Assembly: GCA_947460595.1 (NCBI GenBank)
Contig: CANHGS010000006.1
Location: forward strand, 62,001-126,000
Length of the DNA: 64,000 bases
DNA from: Bacteroidota bacterium
GTDB lineage: Bacteria > Bacteroidota > Bacteroidia > Chitinophagales > Chitinophagaceae
Reading direction: 5' to 3'
Shown: in pieces, positions 17,462-25,910 of the stretch
How positions within the stretch are numbered: the first letter of the stretch is position 1
Layout of the letters: every line of letters begins with the position of its first letter
Position numbers and translations under genes: made by a program
The notes under the pieces: generated by a model
Databases searched by the model: none
Seen by the model: the letters and a program-made list of their open reading frames with translations, nothing else
What the model was told of the DNA's origin: nothing

Positions 17462-18310
17462 ATGAAAAACGAAAACGAACTGAAGGCATTGGTAAAAGAA
17501 AAATACGCAGCCATTGCGCAGCAGTCAAGAGAAGATAATGCATCATCCTGCTGTGGTGCAGGTGGTTGTAGCACTGAAGTGTACAATATTATGACAGACG
17601 ATTATAACAATTTACAGGGTTATAATGCTGATGCTGATCTTGGTCTGGGCTGTGGCTTGCCAACTGCTTTTGCCAAAATCAAAGAAGGTGATGTGGTCAT
17701 TGATTTAGGAAGTGGAGCGGGTAATGATTGTTTTGTTGCTCGCGCGGCCACAGGTCCGTTGGGAAAAGTCATTGGGATTGATTTTACAGAACAAATGATT
17801 GCCAAAGCAAGAATCAATGCTGAAAAATTAAACTTTCAGAATGTTGAATTTAGACAGGGCGATATTGAACAAATGCCCGTATCCGCTAATATGGCTGATG
17901 TGGTAGTTAGTAATTGTGTGTTGAATTTGGTGCCCAATAAATTCAATGTATTGTCAGAAGTATACCGTGTTTTAAAACCAGGGGGGCATTTTAGTATCTC
18001 AGATATTGTTTTAGAAGGACAACTGCCTTCTCAATTAAAAGAAGCGGCTGAAATGTATGCGGGTTGTGTATCTGGTGCTATTCAGAAAACAGTATACATG
18101 GAATTGATTGAAACAACTGGTTTCAAAAATATCGCCATCCAAAAAAGCAAAGAGATTATTATACCGGATGATATTTTAATCAACTACCTCAATCAAACAG
18201 AAATTGACAACTTTAGAAATAGCGGTATGGGTATTTATTCAATTACCGTATACGCTGATAAACTAGAAGAAGAGAAAGCTTGTTGTGCACCAGGATCTGG
18301 GTGCTGTTAA
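17462..18310 (+). CDS. arsM: Arsenite S-adenosylmethionine methyltransferase
   Basis: Methylates As(III) to volatile or less toxic methylarsenicals in the cytosol. The 282-residue protein has SAM motif I DLGSGAG (81-87). It also has the three cysteines expected of ArsM active sites: Cys64 (GLGCGLP), Cys152 (SNCVLNLVPNK) and Cys202 (YAGCVSGA). Extra Cys pairs sit near the N terminus (SSCCGAGGC) and at the end (CCAPGSGCC), also usual in bacterial ArsM. It follows arsR by 29 bases. Confidence 0.95.
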   Translation: MKNENELKALVKEKYAAIAQQSREDNASSCCGAGGCSTEVYNIMTDDYNNLQGYNADADLGLGCGLPTAFAKIKEGDVVIDLGSGAGNDCFVARAATGPLGKVIGIDFTEQMIAKARINAEKLNFQNVEFRQGDIEQMPVSANMADVVVSNCVLNLVPNKFNVLSEVYRVLKPGGHFSISDIVLEGQLPSQLKEAAEMYAGCVSGAIQKTVYMELIETTGFKNIAIQKSKEIIIPDDILINYLNQTEIDNFRNSGMGIYSITVYADKLEEEKACCAPGSGCC

Positions 18311-18311
18311 A

Positions 18312-18350
18312 TAAGTGAAGAGTGAAGAGTGAAGAGCGAAGAGTGAAAAA
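18312..18350 (+). repeat. Purine-rich GTGAAGA short tandem repeat
   Basis: Five imperfect 7-base units of the GTGAAGA/GCGAAGA type immediately after the arsM stop codon. It is related to the purine-rich halves of the dispersed repeats at 11291-11432. Confidence 0.6.
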
Positions 18351-18399
18351 AAGTTGAAGGGTTTGCAATAAAATAAAAAATCAATTTAAATACTGGTTG

Positions 18400-18795
18400 A
18401 TGGCAAAGAAAAAACTCTTATTTGTTTGTGTAGAAAATAGCAATAGAAGTCAGATGAGTCAAGCATTTGCATTGATTCATGGAGCAGGCAATATTGAAGC
18501 GTATAGCGCGGGCAGCAAGCCTAGTGGCATAGTGAATCCCAAAGCCATTGCAGCCATGAAAGAATTGGATTATGATTTATCTACACATGATAGTAAGTCT
18601 TTGCAAGAAGTTGAACAGTATGCACCATTTGACGCAGTAGTGACTATGGGCTGTGGCGATGCTTGCCCTTGGATGCCTGCTAAACGTTTTGTTGACTGGC
18701 AAATTCCAGACCCCAAGCATATGGAGCCAGCTCAATTCAATGAAGTGCGCGATTATATTAGTGGTAAAGTGAATGAGTTATTATTAGAACTATAG
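18400..18795 (+). CDS. arsC: Arsenate reductase, low-molecular-weight phosphatase type
   Basis: Reduces arsenate to arsenite. 131 residues from the ATG at 18400 (a TTG precedes it by one codon). The phosphatase-like P-loop is Cys10-x5-Arg16 (CVENSNRS), and Cys85 and Cys89 (MGCGDACPW) are the relay cysteines of thioredoxin-coupled ArsC, as in the Bacillus enzyme. An arsenite exporter gene (arsB or acr3) is not present nearby, so the arsenite formed may be handed to ArsM. Confidence 0.94.
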   Translation: MAKKKLLFVCVENSNRSQMSQAFALIHGAGNIEAYSAGSKPSGIVNPKAIAAMKELDYDLSTHDSKSLQEVEQYAPFDAVVTMGCGDACPWMPAKRFVDWQIPDPKHMEPAQFNEVRDYISGKVNELLLEL

Positions 18796-18820
18796 ATTTT
18801 GATTTTAATCTATAGAGTTT
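18790..18820 (+). terminator. Possible terminator of the ars cassette
   Basis: CTATAGATT/AATCTATAG stem (18790-18798, 18807-18815) overlaps the arsC stop codon and is followed by a short T-rich stretch. The stem is AT-rich and so weak. Confidence 0.35.
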
Positions 18821-18896
18821 TGGATGTAGTTTACTATAAATTTGATTAATCCCAACATGCTTATTTTTAATAGCTTTATCCAATAAATTATATGAC

Positions 18897-19277
18897 ATGA
18901 AAAATGTAATGCTAATGTTTTTTAGTTGCATCCTTTATTTGGCTTCTTTTTCACAGAGCGCAAAGCCTTCAAAAATGGTTCTTGACAAAACAAAAGAAGC
19001 AGCCATTGTGGAAACGGCTTGTGGCACTTGTATGTTTAAGATGGAGGGTAAAACCTGTGCGCTTGCTATTAAACTAAACGGTAAAGCCTATTTTGTAGAA
19101 GGAACCGGAATTGATGACCATGGTGATGCGCACGATAAAGATGGATTTTGCAATGCTACTAGAAAAGCAAAGGTTCAAGGTAAAATTGTTGGAGATCGTT
19201 ATTTGGTTACTTATTTTGAATTAGTGAAAGAAACTAATATTAAAGAGATTCAAAAACCTCAGCACATTGATCACTAG
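18897..19277 (+). CDS. Secreted Cys/His-rich small protein (DUF6370-like)
   Basis: A 126-residue protein with a signal peptide (ILYLASFSQS). The mature part contains ETACGTCMFKM, GKTCALAIKLNGKAYFVEG, DDHGDAHDKDGFCNA and a basic beta segment. This spacing of Cys and His residues matches, from memory, the uncharacterised family DUF6370. The motif suggests metal binding. It follows the ars cassette on the same strand by about 100 bases, past a weak terminator, so linkage to arsenic is only suggestive. Confidence 0.8.
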   Translation: MKNVMLMFFSCILYLASFSQSAKPSKMVLDKTKEAAIVETACGTCMFKMEGKTCALAIKLNGKAYFVEGTGIDDHGDAHDKDGFCNATRKAKVQGKIVGDRYLVTYFELVKETNIKEIQKPQHIDH

Positions 19278-19434
19278 TAAAAACAAGCCTAGGGTGAATA
19301 CGGCTATTTAAAGCTAAGGTAACAATTTATGATAGTTTTGTTTGTTAATACCAGACAGGATGCTTCAGGATGCGGTCTGATACATTTACTAGTAGTTTTA
19401 ATTACCGGGTTCCGGGCCAACTTCAAATTGCTAT

Positions 19435-20793
19435 ATGAAACGATTGTTCCTACTGCCAATGTTTTGCTTGATGCTGAATGCAACCAATGCACAAATTGGA
19501 AAGCGATTTCCCTCAGAAAAAAAGATTGTCAAAGACCCTGTAACTGGAACCGAATTGGTCTTCTTGACTAGCCAACCACACGGTGATCGGAAAATATATC
19601 AAACCCATAATCAATGGACATCAGATGGCAATTGGTTGATCTTTAGCTCTGGTATGGTTAAAGGAGAAGCCATGGCTGTGAATGAAGCTACAGGAGACTT
19701 GGTGCAAGTAACAGAAGGTGGATATAATGGCATGCTCAATATTGCCAGAAGGTCTATGAAACTCTATTTCTTACGTAACCCATTGATTCCAGGAACTAAG
19801 ATCAGAGATACCACTAAAAATGCTCCAGTGCAAGTAATAGAAGTGGATTTGAAAAAATTATTTGAAGACAGTAAGGCTGGAAAATTAAAAGAAGCATCAA
19901 CTTATCAACGCGTTTGTGGCACAACGCCCCCTGAATGGGGAGCCGGTGGCGATATGGCGTTGGATGGCATGGAAGAATGGGTGTATTTCCGCGTGAGTAG
20001 AGAAGCTGCTGCCAAATATTTAAAACCTGGTACCAAATTAGAATCTAACTATGGTCCGCGTAATATGGGAGCAGGTCCATCTGGCATTGGCGCATTAAAT
20101 GTTAAGACTGGAGAAACTAAATATGTGGTCTCTGTTCCTTTTCAAATTGGACATATTCAAACCAATCCTTGGGTTGAGGGTGAGATAGTTTTTTGTTGGG
20201 AAACCGGAGGTAAATCGCCCCAACGAACTTGGACGGTGTTGGCAGATGGTTCTGGTCTGAGACCCCTATATCCTGAAGCGGATCATGAATGGGTTACCCA
20301 TGAAGCGGTGATTTCAAAAGATGAAGTTGCTATTGCCATTATGGGGCATAGACCCATTCCCAATGTTGCTTCAGTTGTTGCAGAAGGAACCGCCGTGGGT
20401 GGTGCCAATCCCGGTCAGGAAGCTGCCTGGGGAATTTCTGGAACCAGAGAGAAGCCAACGGGTTTGGGAATTGTTAATTTGAGAACCAGAGAAATGACCA
20501 TTGTTGGACAAACACCTAGTGGTAGCGGTCTCTGGCATGTGAGCGGTTCTCCTGATGGCAGGTGGGTCGTTGGGGATGACTTTAGTAGGAGCATTTATTT
20601 GATTGATAGAAAAACCCATGAAATGAAAATGCTAAGTACGGGTCATAAGACTTCTGCAGCAGATCATCCACATCCTACCATGAGCCCGGATGGAACTAAA
20701 ATTCAAATTCAATCAGCTATGCTTTCTACAGATAACAGAACCATGAATATTTGCATTATACCAGTTCCTGCAGATTGGTTAAATAGAAAATAA
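19435..20793 (+). CDS. Secreted oligogalacturonate-lyase-like beta-propeller protein
   Basis: A 452-residue exported protein (signal peptide ending ATNAQ). WD40/TolB-like blades recur, including QTHNQWTSDGNWLIFSS, GSPDGRWVVGDDFSRSIYLID and HPHPTMSPDGTKIQIQS. The His in QTHNQW and the overall layout resemble polysaccharide-lyase family 22 (oligogalacturonate lyases), but parts of the middle diverge, so catalytic activity on pectin fragments is a guess. A related gene lies at 22571-23818. There is no SusC/D system beside it. Confidence 0.75.
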   Translation: MKRLFLLPMFCLMLNATNAQIGKRFPSEKKIVKDPVTGTELVFLTSQPHGDRKIYQTHNQWTSDGNWLIFSSGMVKGEAMAVNEATGDLVQVTEGGYNGMLNIARRSMKLYFLRNPLIPGTKIRDTTKNAPVQVIEVDLKKLFEDSKAGKLKEASTYQRVCGTTPPEWGAGGDMALDGMEEWVYFRVSREAAAKYLKPGTKLESNYGPRNMGAGPSGIGALNVKTGETKYVVSVPFQIGHIQTNPWVEGEIVFCWETGGKSPQRTWTVLADGSGLRPLYPEADHEWVTHEAVISKDEVAIAIMGHRPIPNVASVVAEGTAVGGANPGQEAAWGISGTREKPTGLGIVNLRTREMTIVGQTPSGSGLWHVSGSPDGRWVVGDDFSRSIYLIDRKTHEMKMLSTGHKTSAADHPHPTMSPDGTKIQIQSAMLSTDNRTMNICIIPVPADWLNRK

Positions 20794-20847
20794 AAAATCC
20801 CAGGTGGTTAAAGCCTGAGATTCAAAAACGGTAAGATTTTAGGTTAT

Positions 20848-21414
20848 TTATACAATCTTGATATGAAAACTATCTAACAGACCTGCTAGTTCAGTTCTGG
20901 AGAACGTAGCATGCTTAATTCGGTTCTGATTGGGATTAATGCTAAAATTGAAAGAACCACTTAGGTCTACTTTTTCTAAGATAGTATTGTCAAAAACAGC
21001 CCCTTGAAAATCACATTCATCAAAAATTGATTCTGTTAAATCCGTTTCTGTAAAATCCACTTCCTGTAATTGGCATTCAATGAATTTGGTCTTCTTCATT
21101 TTTAATTGGTAAAAACAAGAAAGAGGTAGTTGAGATTTTTTAAAACTTACTGCGAATATTACTTTATTACAGTCCTCAAAATGCAGACCTAACAACTTGC
21201 ATTCATTAAATCTTACGTCATTCAAAACCGTATTAGATAGTTTTACCATGCCCATATTACAACCCCTAAAGGTGCAATCAGTAAAATTGCAAGCAGACAA
21301 ATCTATATTGGAGAAATTGCAGTCAATAAAAGTACAGGACTCATATTCGCCTATCTGAAATCTTTTTTGTGTAAAGTCTAGTTTAATGTATTCCTGATCT
21401 GATTGATAGTCCAT
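20848..21414 (-). CDS. Pentapeptide repeat protein
   Basis: A 188-residue cytosolic protein in which Phe, Leu or Cys recurs every five residues (FIDCNFSNIDLSACNFTDCTFRGCNM; later DFTETDLTESIFDECDFQGAVFDNT), giving the right-handed quadrilateral beta-helix of pentapeptide repeat proteins. Some homologues (McbG, Qnr) protect DNA gyrase, but most Bacteroidota members are uncharacterised and this one should not be called a resistance gene on sequence alone. It stands alone, convergent to the upstream propeller gene. Confidence 0.9.
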   Translation of the reverse strand: MDYQSDQEYIKLDFTQKRFQIGEYESCTFIDCNFSNIDLSACNFTDCTFRGCNMGMVKLSNTVLNDVRFNECKLLGLHFEDCNKVIFAVSFKKSQLPLSCFYQLKMKKTKFIECQLQEVDFTETDLTESIFDECDFQGAVFDNTILEKVDLSGSFNFSINPNQNRIKHATFSRTELAGLLDSFHIKIV

Positions 21415-21475
21415 CTTTTGATATTTTTATCTTTTAGCCAAGGCTTTCAAATCTAATTTTTAAAACGCGTTTAAT

Positions 21476-22459
21476 TTAACTGTGTTTTAAGGGTCGTTTT
21501 TTTACAATGCCTCCCTTAGTGTCTTTAACGCTATTCATTACCACAAAGGCATTAGGTTCAATTTTTTCTATTTCAGTGTTCAGCTTGTTTAACTCTAATC
21601 TGGTGATTACAGTATAGATAATATCTACTTCTTTGGTTTCACCACGTTTGCCGTAACCACGCTTTCCACTATAAACCGTAACCCCCCTTCCCATCTTGGT
21701 AATAATCATTTGTCTAATTTCTTCACTTTTACTAGAGATGATGGTTACTCCTGTATATTCATCAATACCTTCAATGATAAAGTCTAAGGTTTTTGAAACG
21801 GATAAATAGGTAATCATGGAATATAGCGCAATTTCAATGCTTAAAAAATAAGCAGCAGCAGAGAAAATAAATACGTTGATGACAATGATAATATCTCCAA
21901 TGGTGGTGCCAAACTTTCTACTCAGATAAATGGCTAATACTTCCGTGCCGTCTATGACAGCACCTCCTCTTATTGAAAATCCAATACCCGCCCCTAGGAA
22001 AATGCCCCCAAAAACAGCTACTAGTAGTTTGTCATTAGTAATATGGGGAAAATTAACCAAGGCCAAACAAAGAGACAATCCCAGAATAGCTAGACCAGTT
22101 TTAATGGCAAACTGTTTACCAATGACTATATAGCCAAGGATGATAAAAGGAATATTAATCCCAATAATTAATTGATACAGTGGAATCTTGGTAATAGCAG
22201 AAGCCAAAAGAGAAATGCCAGTAGCCCCTCCGTCTATAAAATTATTAATGATCAAAAAGCCTTTTAATCCAAAAGCAGCAGAAAAGATTCCCGTTAAAAT
22301 GTAAAGGGCATCTTGAAACAAGTGTTTTACAGATACCAAATAGGCTCTATAGCTTTTGGCAAACGCATAGCTGGTCATGTTGCTATCAACAGATTCTTTG
22401 CGCAATTTATTTTTAAGACTGGATGGAATTACCAGCCTCGCCCAAAAGCTCTTCATCAT
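21476..22459 (-). CDS. YitT family membrane protein with DUF2179
   Basis: The 327-residue protein has five or six transmembrane helices (about residues 50-230), including the conserved GGAVIDGTEVLAIYLSRKFG segment. A C-terminal cytosolic DUF2179 domain follows (GVTIISSKSEEIRQMIITKMGRGVT, then YSGKRGYGKRGETKEVDIIYTVI). YitT-family proteins are inner-membrane proteins of unsettled function. The first ~28 residues are polar and may not belong if translation starts at the internal Met28. Confidence 0.92.
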   Translation of the reverse strand: MMKSFWARLVIPSSLKNKLRKESVDSNMTSYAFAKSYRAYLVSVKHLFQDALYILTGIFSAAFGLKGFLIINNFIDGGATGISLLASAITKIPLYQLIIGINIPFIILGYIVIGKQFAIKTGLAILGLSLCLALVNFPHITNDKLLVAVFGGIFLGAGIGFSIRGGAVIDGTEVLAIYLSRKFGTTIGDIIIVINVFIFSAAAYFLSIEIALYSMITYLSVSKTLDFIIEGIDEYTGVTIISSKSEEIRQMIITKMGRGVTVYSGKRGYGKRGETKEVDIIYTVITRLELNKLNTEIEKIEPNAFVVMNSVKDTKGGIVKKRPLKHS

Positions 22460-22570
22460 GACCTAAAGTTAAAACAAAGAGGGGTAAGAACTATCAGGTT
22501 GCTACAGGATGGCTAACTGTCTAAAAATGCTAGTTTCAAAGACGATTACACTAATAATTAAATCATTGCC

Positions 22571-23818
22571 ATGAAATCATTGCTCCCCCTTTTAGGTTTA
22601 ATCTTCTTTATCCAGCATATCAAAGCCCAAGAGCTCTTGGAAACAGGGGGTAAGAAGATGCCTACCACTTGGATTGATAAGGACACCAAGCACCGAGTAG
22701 TGAGACTTTCTGCAAGTTTGGAAGGTAATTCTCAAAGCTTTTATTTTCACAATTACCCCTTTATAGGTAATGAAATGGTATTTTATAATAGTAGTAAACA
22801 GAAAGCAGAGGATGTGACAGATATGAAGCATGTAGAAGCGGGTCAGGTGAATTTGAACAATCGTCAATTGTATATCGTAGACCTTTCAAGCTTAAAAACA
22901 AAGCGCATTACCAATGAGCGGACTGCCATGAATGGTGAAGTGGTTTGTGAAAAAACCAAGACTGTTTTTTATCAAATCAAAGATTCCATATTTGCGCTAA
23001 AACAGGGTGAACCCAAACCAAAATTGGTCTTTGTATTTCCTACTGATTTCAAATCTAGTATTTCTGCTGTGAATGTAAATGGTAGTTTGTTAGCGGGCTC
23101 TTATGCCACCGAAGCGGAAAAAGATATTTTAAAAAACAACCCAAATAAGGGCAGTTATTTTAATTTAATTTATGAAGCCAAACTGCCCAAAACGCTTTTT
23201 ACCATTGATGTGGCAACGGGTAAATTGAATAAGATATTTACTGATAGTGCTTGGTTGAACCATGTACAGTTCTCAACTACTAATCCAAACTTATTAATGT
23301 TCTGTCATGAAGGACCATGGCATAAAGTCAATAGGGTTTGGACCATTGATGTGAACACTAAGTCCATTACCCAAATCCACCATCGTTCAATGGATATGGA
23401 AATTTGGGGGCATGAGTGGTTTGGTAAGAATGGCAAAAACATTTATTTTGATTTACAACAACCTAGAGGTAAGGAATTCTTTGTTGGAAAATATGAGGTA
23501 GCTACCGGAAAGGAATCTAAATATCGTTTGCAACAAAATGAGTGGAGTGTGCATTATACTAGCAATGCAAGCGAAACCTTGTTTGCAGGAGACGGTGGAG
23601 ACCCTGGTGCTGTTGCAAAGGCGCCAAATGGACAATGGATTTATTTGTTTACCCCCAACGGAGATCATTTTGACGCAGAAAAACTGGTGAACATGAAAAA
23701 GCACCAATACAAATTAGAACCCAATGTTCATTTTAGTCCTGATGGTAAATGGATAATATTCCGCGCCAATTTTGAAGGAGAGTCACAGGTCTATGCCGTT
23801 GAGATTAAGAAGTCTTAA
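22571..23818 (+). CDS. Secreted oligogalacturonate lyase family protein (PL22-like)
   Basis: A 415-residue exported protein (signal peptide ending HIKAQ). It shows the PL22 hallmarks clearly: FYFHNYPFIGNEMVFY, HVQFSTTNPNLLMFCHEGPW, MEIWGHEWF and NEWSVHYTSNASETLFAGDG, whose histidines match the metal and substrate site of oligogalacturonide lyases. It should cleave unsaturated pectin oligomers by beta-elimination in the periplasm, if active. No pectate lyase or kdu genes occur in the window. Confidence 0.85.
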   Translation: MKSLLPLLGLIFFIQHIKAQELLETGGKKMPTTWIDKDTKHRVVRLSASLEGNSQSFYFHNYPFIGNEMVFYNSSKQKAEDVTDMKHVEAGQVNLNNRQLYIVDLSSLKTKRITNERTAMNGEVVCEKTKTVFYQIKDSIFALKQGEPKPKLVFVFPTDFKSSISAVNVNGSLLAGSYATEAEKDILKNNPNKGSYFNLIYEAKLPKTLFTIDVATGKLNKIFTDSAWLNHVQFSTTNPNLLMFCHEGPWHKVNRVWTIDVNTKSITQIHHRSMDMEIWGHEWFGKNGKNIYFDLQQPRGKEFFVGKYEVATGKESKYRLQQNEWSVHYTSNASETLFAGDGGDPGAVAKAPNGQWIYLFTPNGDHFDAEKLVNMKKHQYKLEPNVHFSPDGKWIIFRANFEGESQVYAVEIKKS

Positions 23819-23871
23819 TGCTATTTTAGTGTAAATGTACCATCCTTGATCATTTCCAAAGATTGTAAGGA

Positions 23872-24297
23872 TTAACACTTGTGATCTTTTTTACGCTGTG
23901 CGATGGAATTTTTGATAATGGTAATTAGTGTCTTTTGATCCACGTCTGCTAATTTGGCAATATGCAAACAGCCACCGCTTTTTTTGTGTTTACCCAATTT
24001 GGCTTCAAGCTCAGCTTGCTTGGCATAGTCAGAACCAATATAGAACGTAATGGAACTGGATCTGGATGCTAGTCCTACCAAGGGTGCATCGCCCTCGCGG
24101 CCAGAGTCATAGACATAATGATAACTCCCAAAACCCACAATGGACGGTCCCCACATTTTGGGTTCAAACTTTGTTTCTTTGGCTATTAAGGTAATGATGG
24201 TGCTGCAGTCTTTTCTTTTTGCCTCATCCTTGATGGTTGCTAGAAAATCATCAACACTAACCATGGTTTCAACTGTTTTGTTGTTGGCTTTTGCCAT
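23872..24297 (-). CDS. DUF1801 (YdhG-like) protein
   Basis: A 141-residue cytosolic protein matching the DUF1801 layout: VDDFLATIKDEAKRKDCSTI, then MWGPSIVGFGSYHYVYDSGREGD, then KSGGCLHIAKLADVDQKTL. The family has an iron-chaperone-like (frataxin-like) fold and no established function. It lies 23 bases downstream of the PQQ-type dehydrogenase gene on the same strand and may be co-transcribed. Confidence 0.9.
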   Translation of the reverse strand: MAKANNKTVETMVSVDDFLATIKDEAKRKDCSTIITLIAKETKFEPKMWGPSIVGFGSYHYVYDSGREGDAPLVGLASRSSSITFYIGSDYAKQAELEAKLGKHKKSGGCLHIAKLADVDQKTLITIIKNSIAQRKKDHKC

Positions 24298-24320
24298 GAC
24301 TTAAGTTTAGGGGTATTAAT

Positions 24321-25733
24321 TTATTTTGCATATAGACTATCAATAGCCTTCTCTGGTGTTTTAATATAGGCCCTTGACTTTCTTTTTTCCATTGTGGCTA
24401 ATTGCTCAACACCAAATTTGCTGGCATCTCCTTTAAACGAAATCTTCCAAATCCTTCCTTTTTTAGATTCTGAAATATACAGGGATCCATCAGGTCCTTC
24501 AGACAATCCCATAGGTCTAAACTTAGCTTCTTCCATTTTTCTAATCACATCTGTTCCAGCAAAGCCATCAGCAAATACTTCTAGTTGCCCCGTTGGCTTA
24601 CCATTTTCAAAAGGGATAAATGCTACAACATATCCGCCTTGAGAATAAGAGACTCGATTGGTGGAACCATGGAAAGCAATAAATGCGCCATTTTGATATC
24701 GCTTAGGAAACTGATTGCCTTTATAAAATAATAGATCGTTGGGAGCCCAATGTGCCGGTAAGCCCATGATGGGGTTGGCATACCCATTTGCAATTTTCTT
24801 ACCATCCCCCTCATATTCTGGGGCCTTCATTCTTTTCTTTTTGAATGGGTCATAATAGGAATAAGGCCAACCATAATTTTCTCCCTGTTTTACTTTCATA
24901 AACTCTTCTGCAGGAAGTACTGCATTGTCCCAATTGCTATAATGTTGAGGGGCGTGTTCGTGTAAATAATCCCGACCATGTTGAATGGCGTATAAATTAT
25001 TGTCTTTTTCATTCCAGCTAATGGCTACAACACTTCTAATGCCTGTTGCAAATAATTTGCCATCTGCTTGGGTTTGATTTTGTTTGGCCTCATCAAATTT
25101 CCAGATGCCCGCTTGGGTAATTAATTCCAAACAAGGGTAATGTCCTTTTACGCCAGCAGGATTATCACCTGTGCCAGAATCCCAGTCCTCACAGGTATTG
25201 GTAGGGGCACTAAAAGTGACATACATGCCTCCCTTATTGTCAAAAGCCAATGACTTGGCATTATGCCATTGAATGGGGTGTTGGTCAACTACCAATACTT
25301 CTGGTTTACCTTCGGGTAACAATTTGCCCGGCGTTAATTTTTGTCTATAAACCATCTGTTCAGAACTAAAATAGAGATAGCCATTGTGGATCCGCATTTC
25401 GGTGGCAAAACTGCCATCATTAGGATAGTCTCCAAATGCTTGAAAAAGATCCATCTTGCCGTCTCTATTGGTATCGCGCATAGCCATATTGCCTGGCTCT
25501 GAATTGGTGATTCGGAGTTTCATATAAATGTCACCATTGTCATTTACCGCAAAATGTCTGGTTAGTCCAACGCTATCCGCAACAACCATTGCTGAGAATC
25601 CATCCGGCAAAAACAAGCCTCCATTTGGCTCATCTTTAGCAGTAGTCTTAGTTGCTTCAATTTGCTCGGGAGCATTTTGACAATTGGTAAAACAAATAAG
25701 ACTCATTAAAACCAAAAAGGCGTTTATCCGCAT
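24321..25733 (-). CDS. PQQ-dependent sugar dehydrogenase-like lipoprotein
   Basis: A 470-residue lipoprotein (lipobox ending at Cys19 in LICFTNC). The mature part is a six-bladed propeller of the soluble glucose/sorbosone dehydrogenase type, with RIHNGYLYFSSEQMVYR, AIQHGRDYLHEHAPQHYSNWD, GENYGWPYSYYDP, and RPMGLSEGPDGSLYISESKKGRIWKI. Such proteins oxidise sugars or aldehydes using periplasmic PQQ, or lack cofactor. No PQQ biosynthesis genes are seen here, so the activity is open. Confidence 0.82.
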   Translation of the reverse strand: MRINAFLVLMSLICFTNCQNAPEQIEATKTTAKDEPNGGLFLPDGFSAMVVADSVGLTRHFAVNDNGDIYMKLRITNSEPGNMAMRDTNRDGKMDLFQAFGDYPNDGSFATEMRIHNGYLYFSSEQMVYRQKLTPGKLLPEGKPEVLVVDQHPIQWHNAKSLAFDNKGGMYVTFSAPTNTCEDWDSGTGDNPAGVKGHYPCLELITQAGIWKFDEAKQNQTQADGKLFATGIRSVVAISWNEKDNNLYAIQHGRDYLHEHAPQHYSNWDNAVLPAEEFMKVKQGENYGWPYSYYDPFKKKRMKAPEYEGDGKKIANGYANPIMGLPAHWAPNDLLFYKGNQFPKRYQNGAFIAFHGSTNRVSYSQGGYVVAFIPFENGKPTGQLEVFADGFAGTDVIRKMEEAKFRPMGLSEGPDGSLYISESKKGRIWKISFKGDASKFGVEQLATMEKRKSRAYIKTPEKAIDSLYAK

Positions 25734-25910
25734 GACCTGTTAATTGTATACCGGTAAATTAATGAAACCTAGGTAAATTAGCTTCATTTTTCATCTTGCC
25801 CAAGTATTTGGACTGATTTCATTTTTTGAAACTGACATGATTGTAGTTTTGGTCTTCCCAGTAATGAGTTGAAGGGTTTGAATTTATTCGGGCTTCATGG
25901 CTTTTATTTT

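Noticed and set aside
20792..20826. Possible terminator CCAGG...CCTG between convergent genes
   Set aside because: Stem is only four or five pairs with a long loop and no T-run.
20848..21414. Fluoroquinolone-resistance (Qnr-like) role for the pentapeptide protein
   Set aside because: Only the generic repeat is visible; pentapeptide proteins are common in Bacteroidota without such a role.
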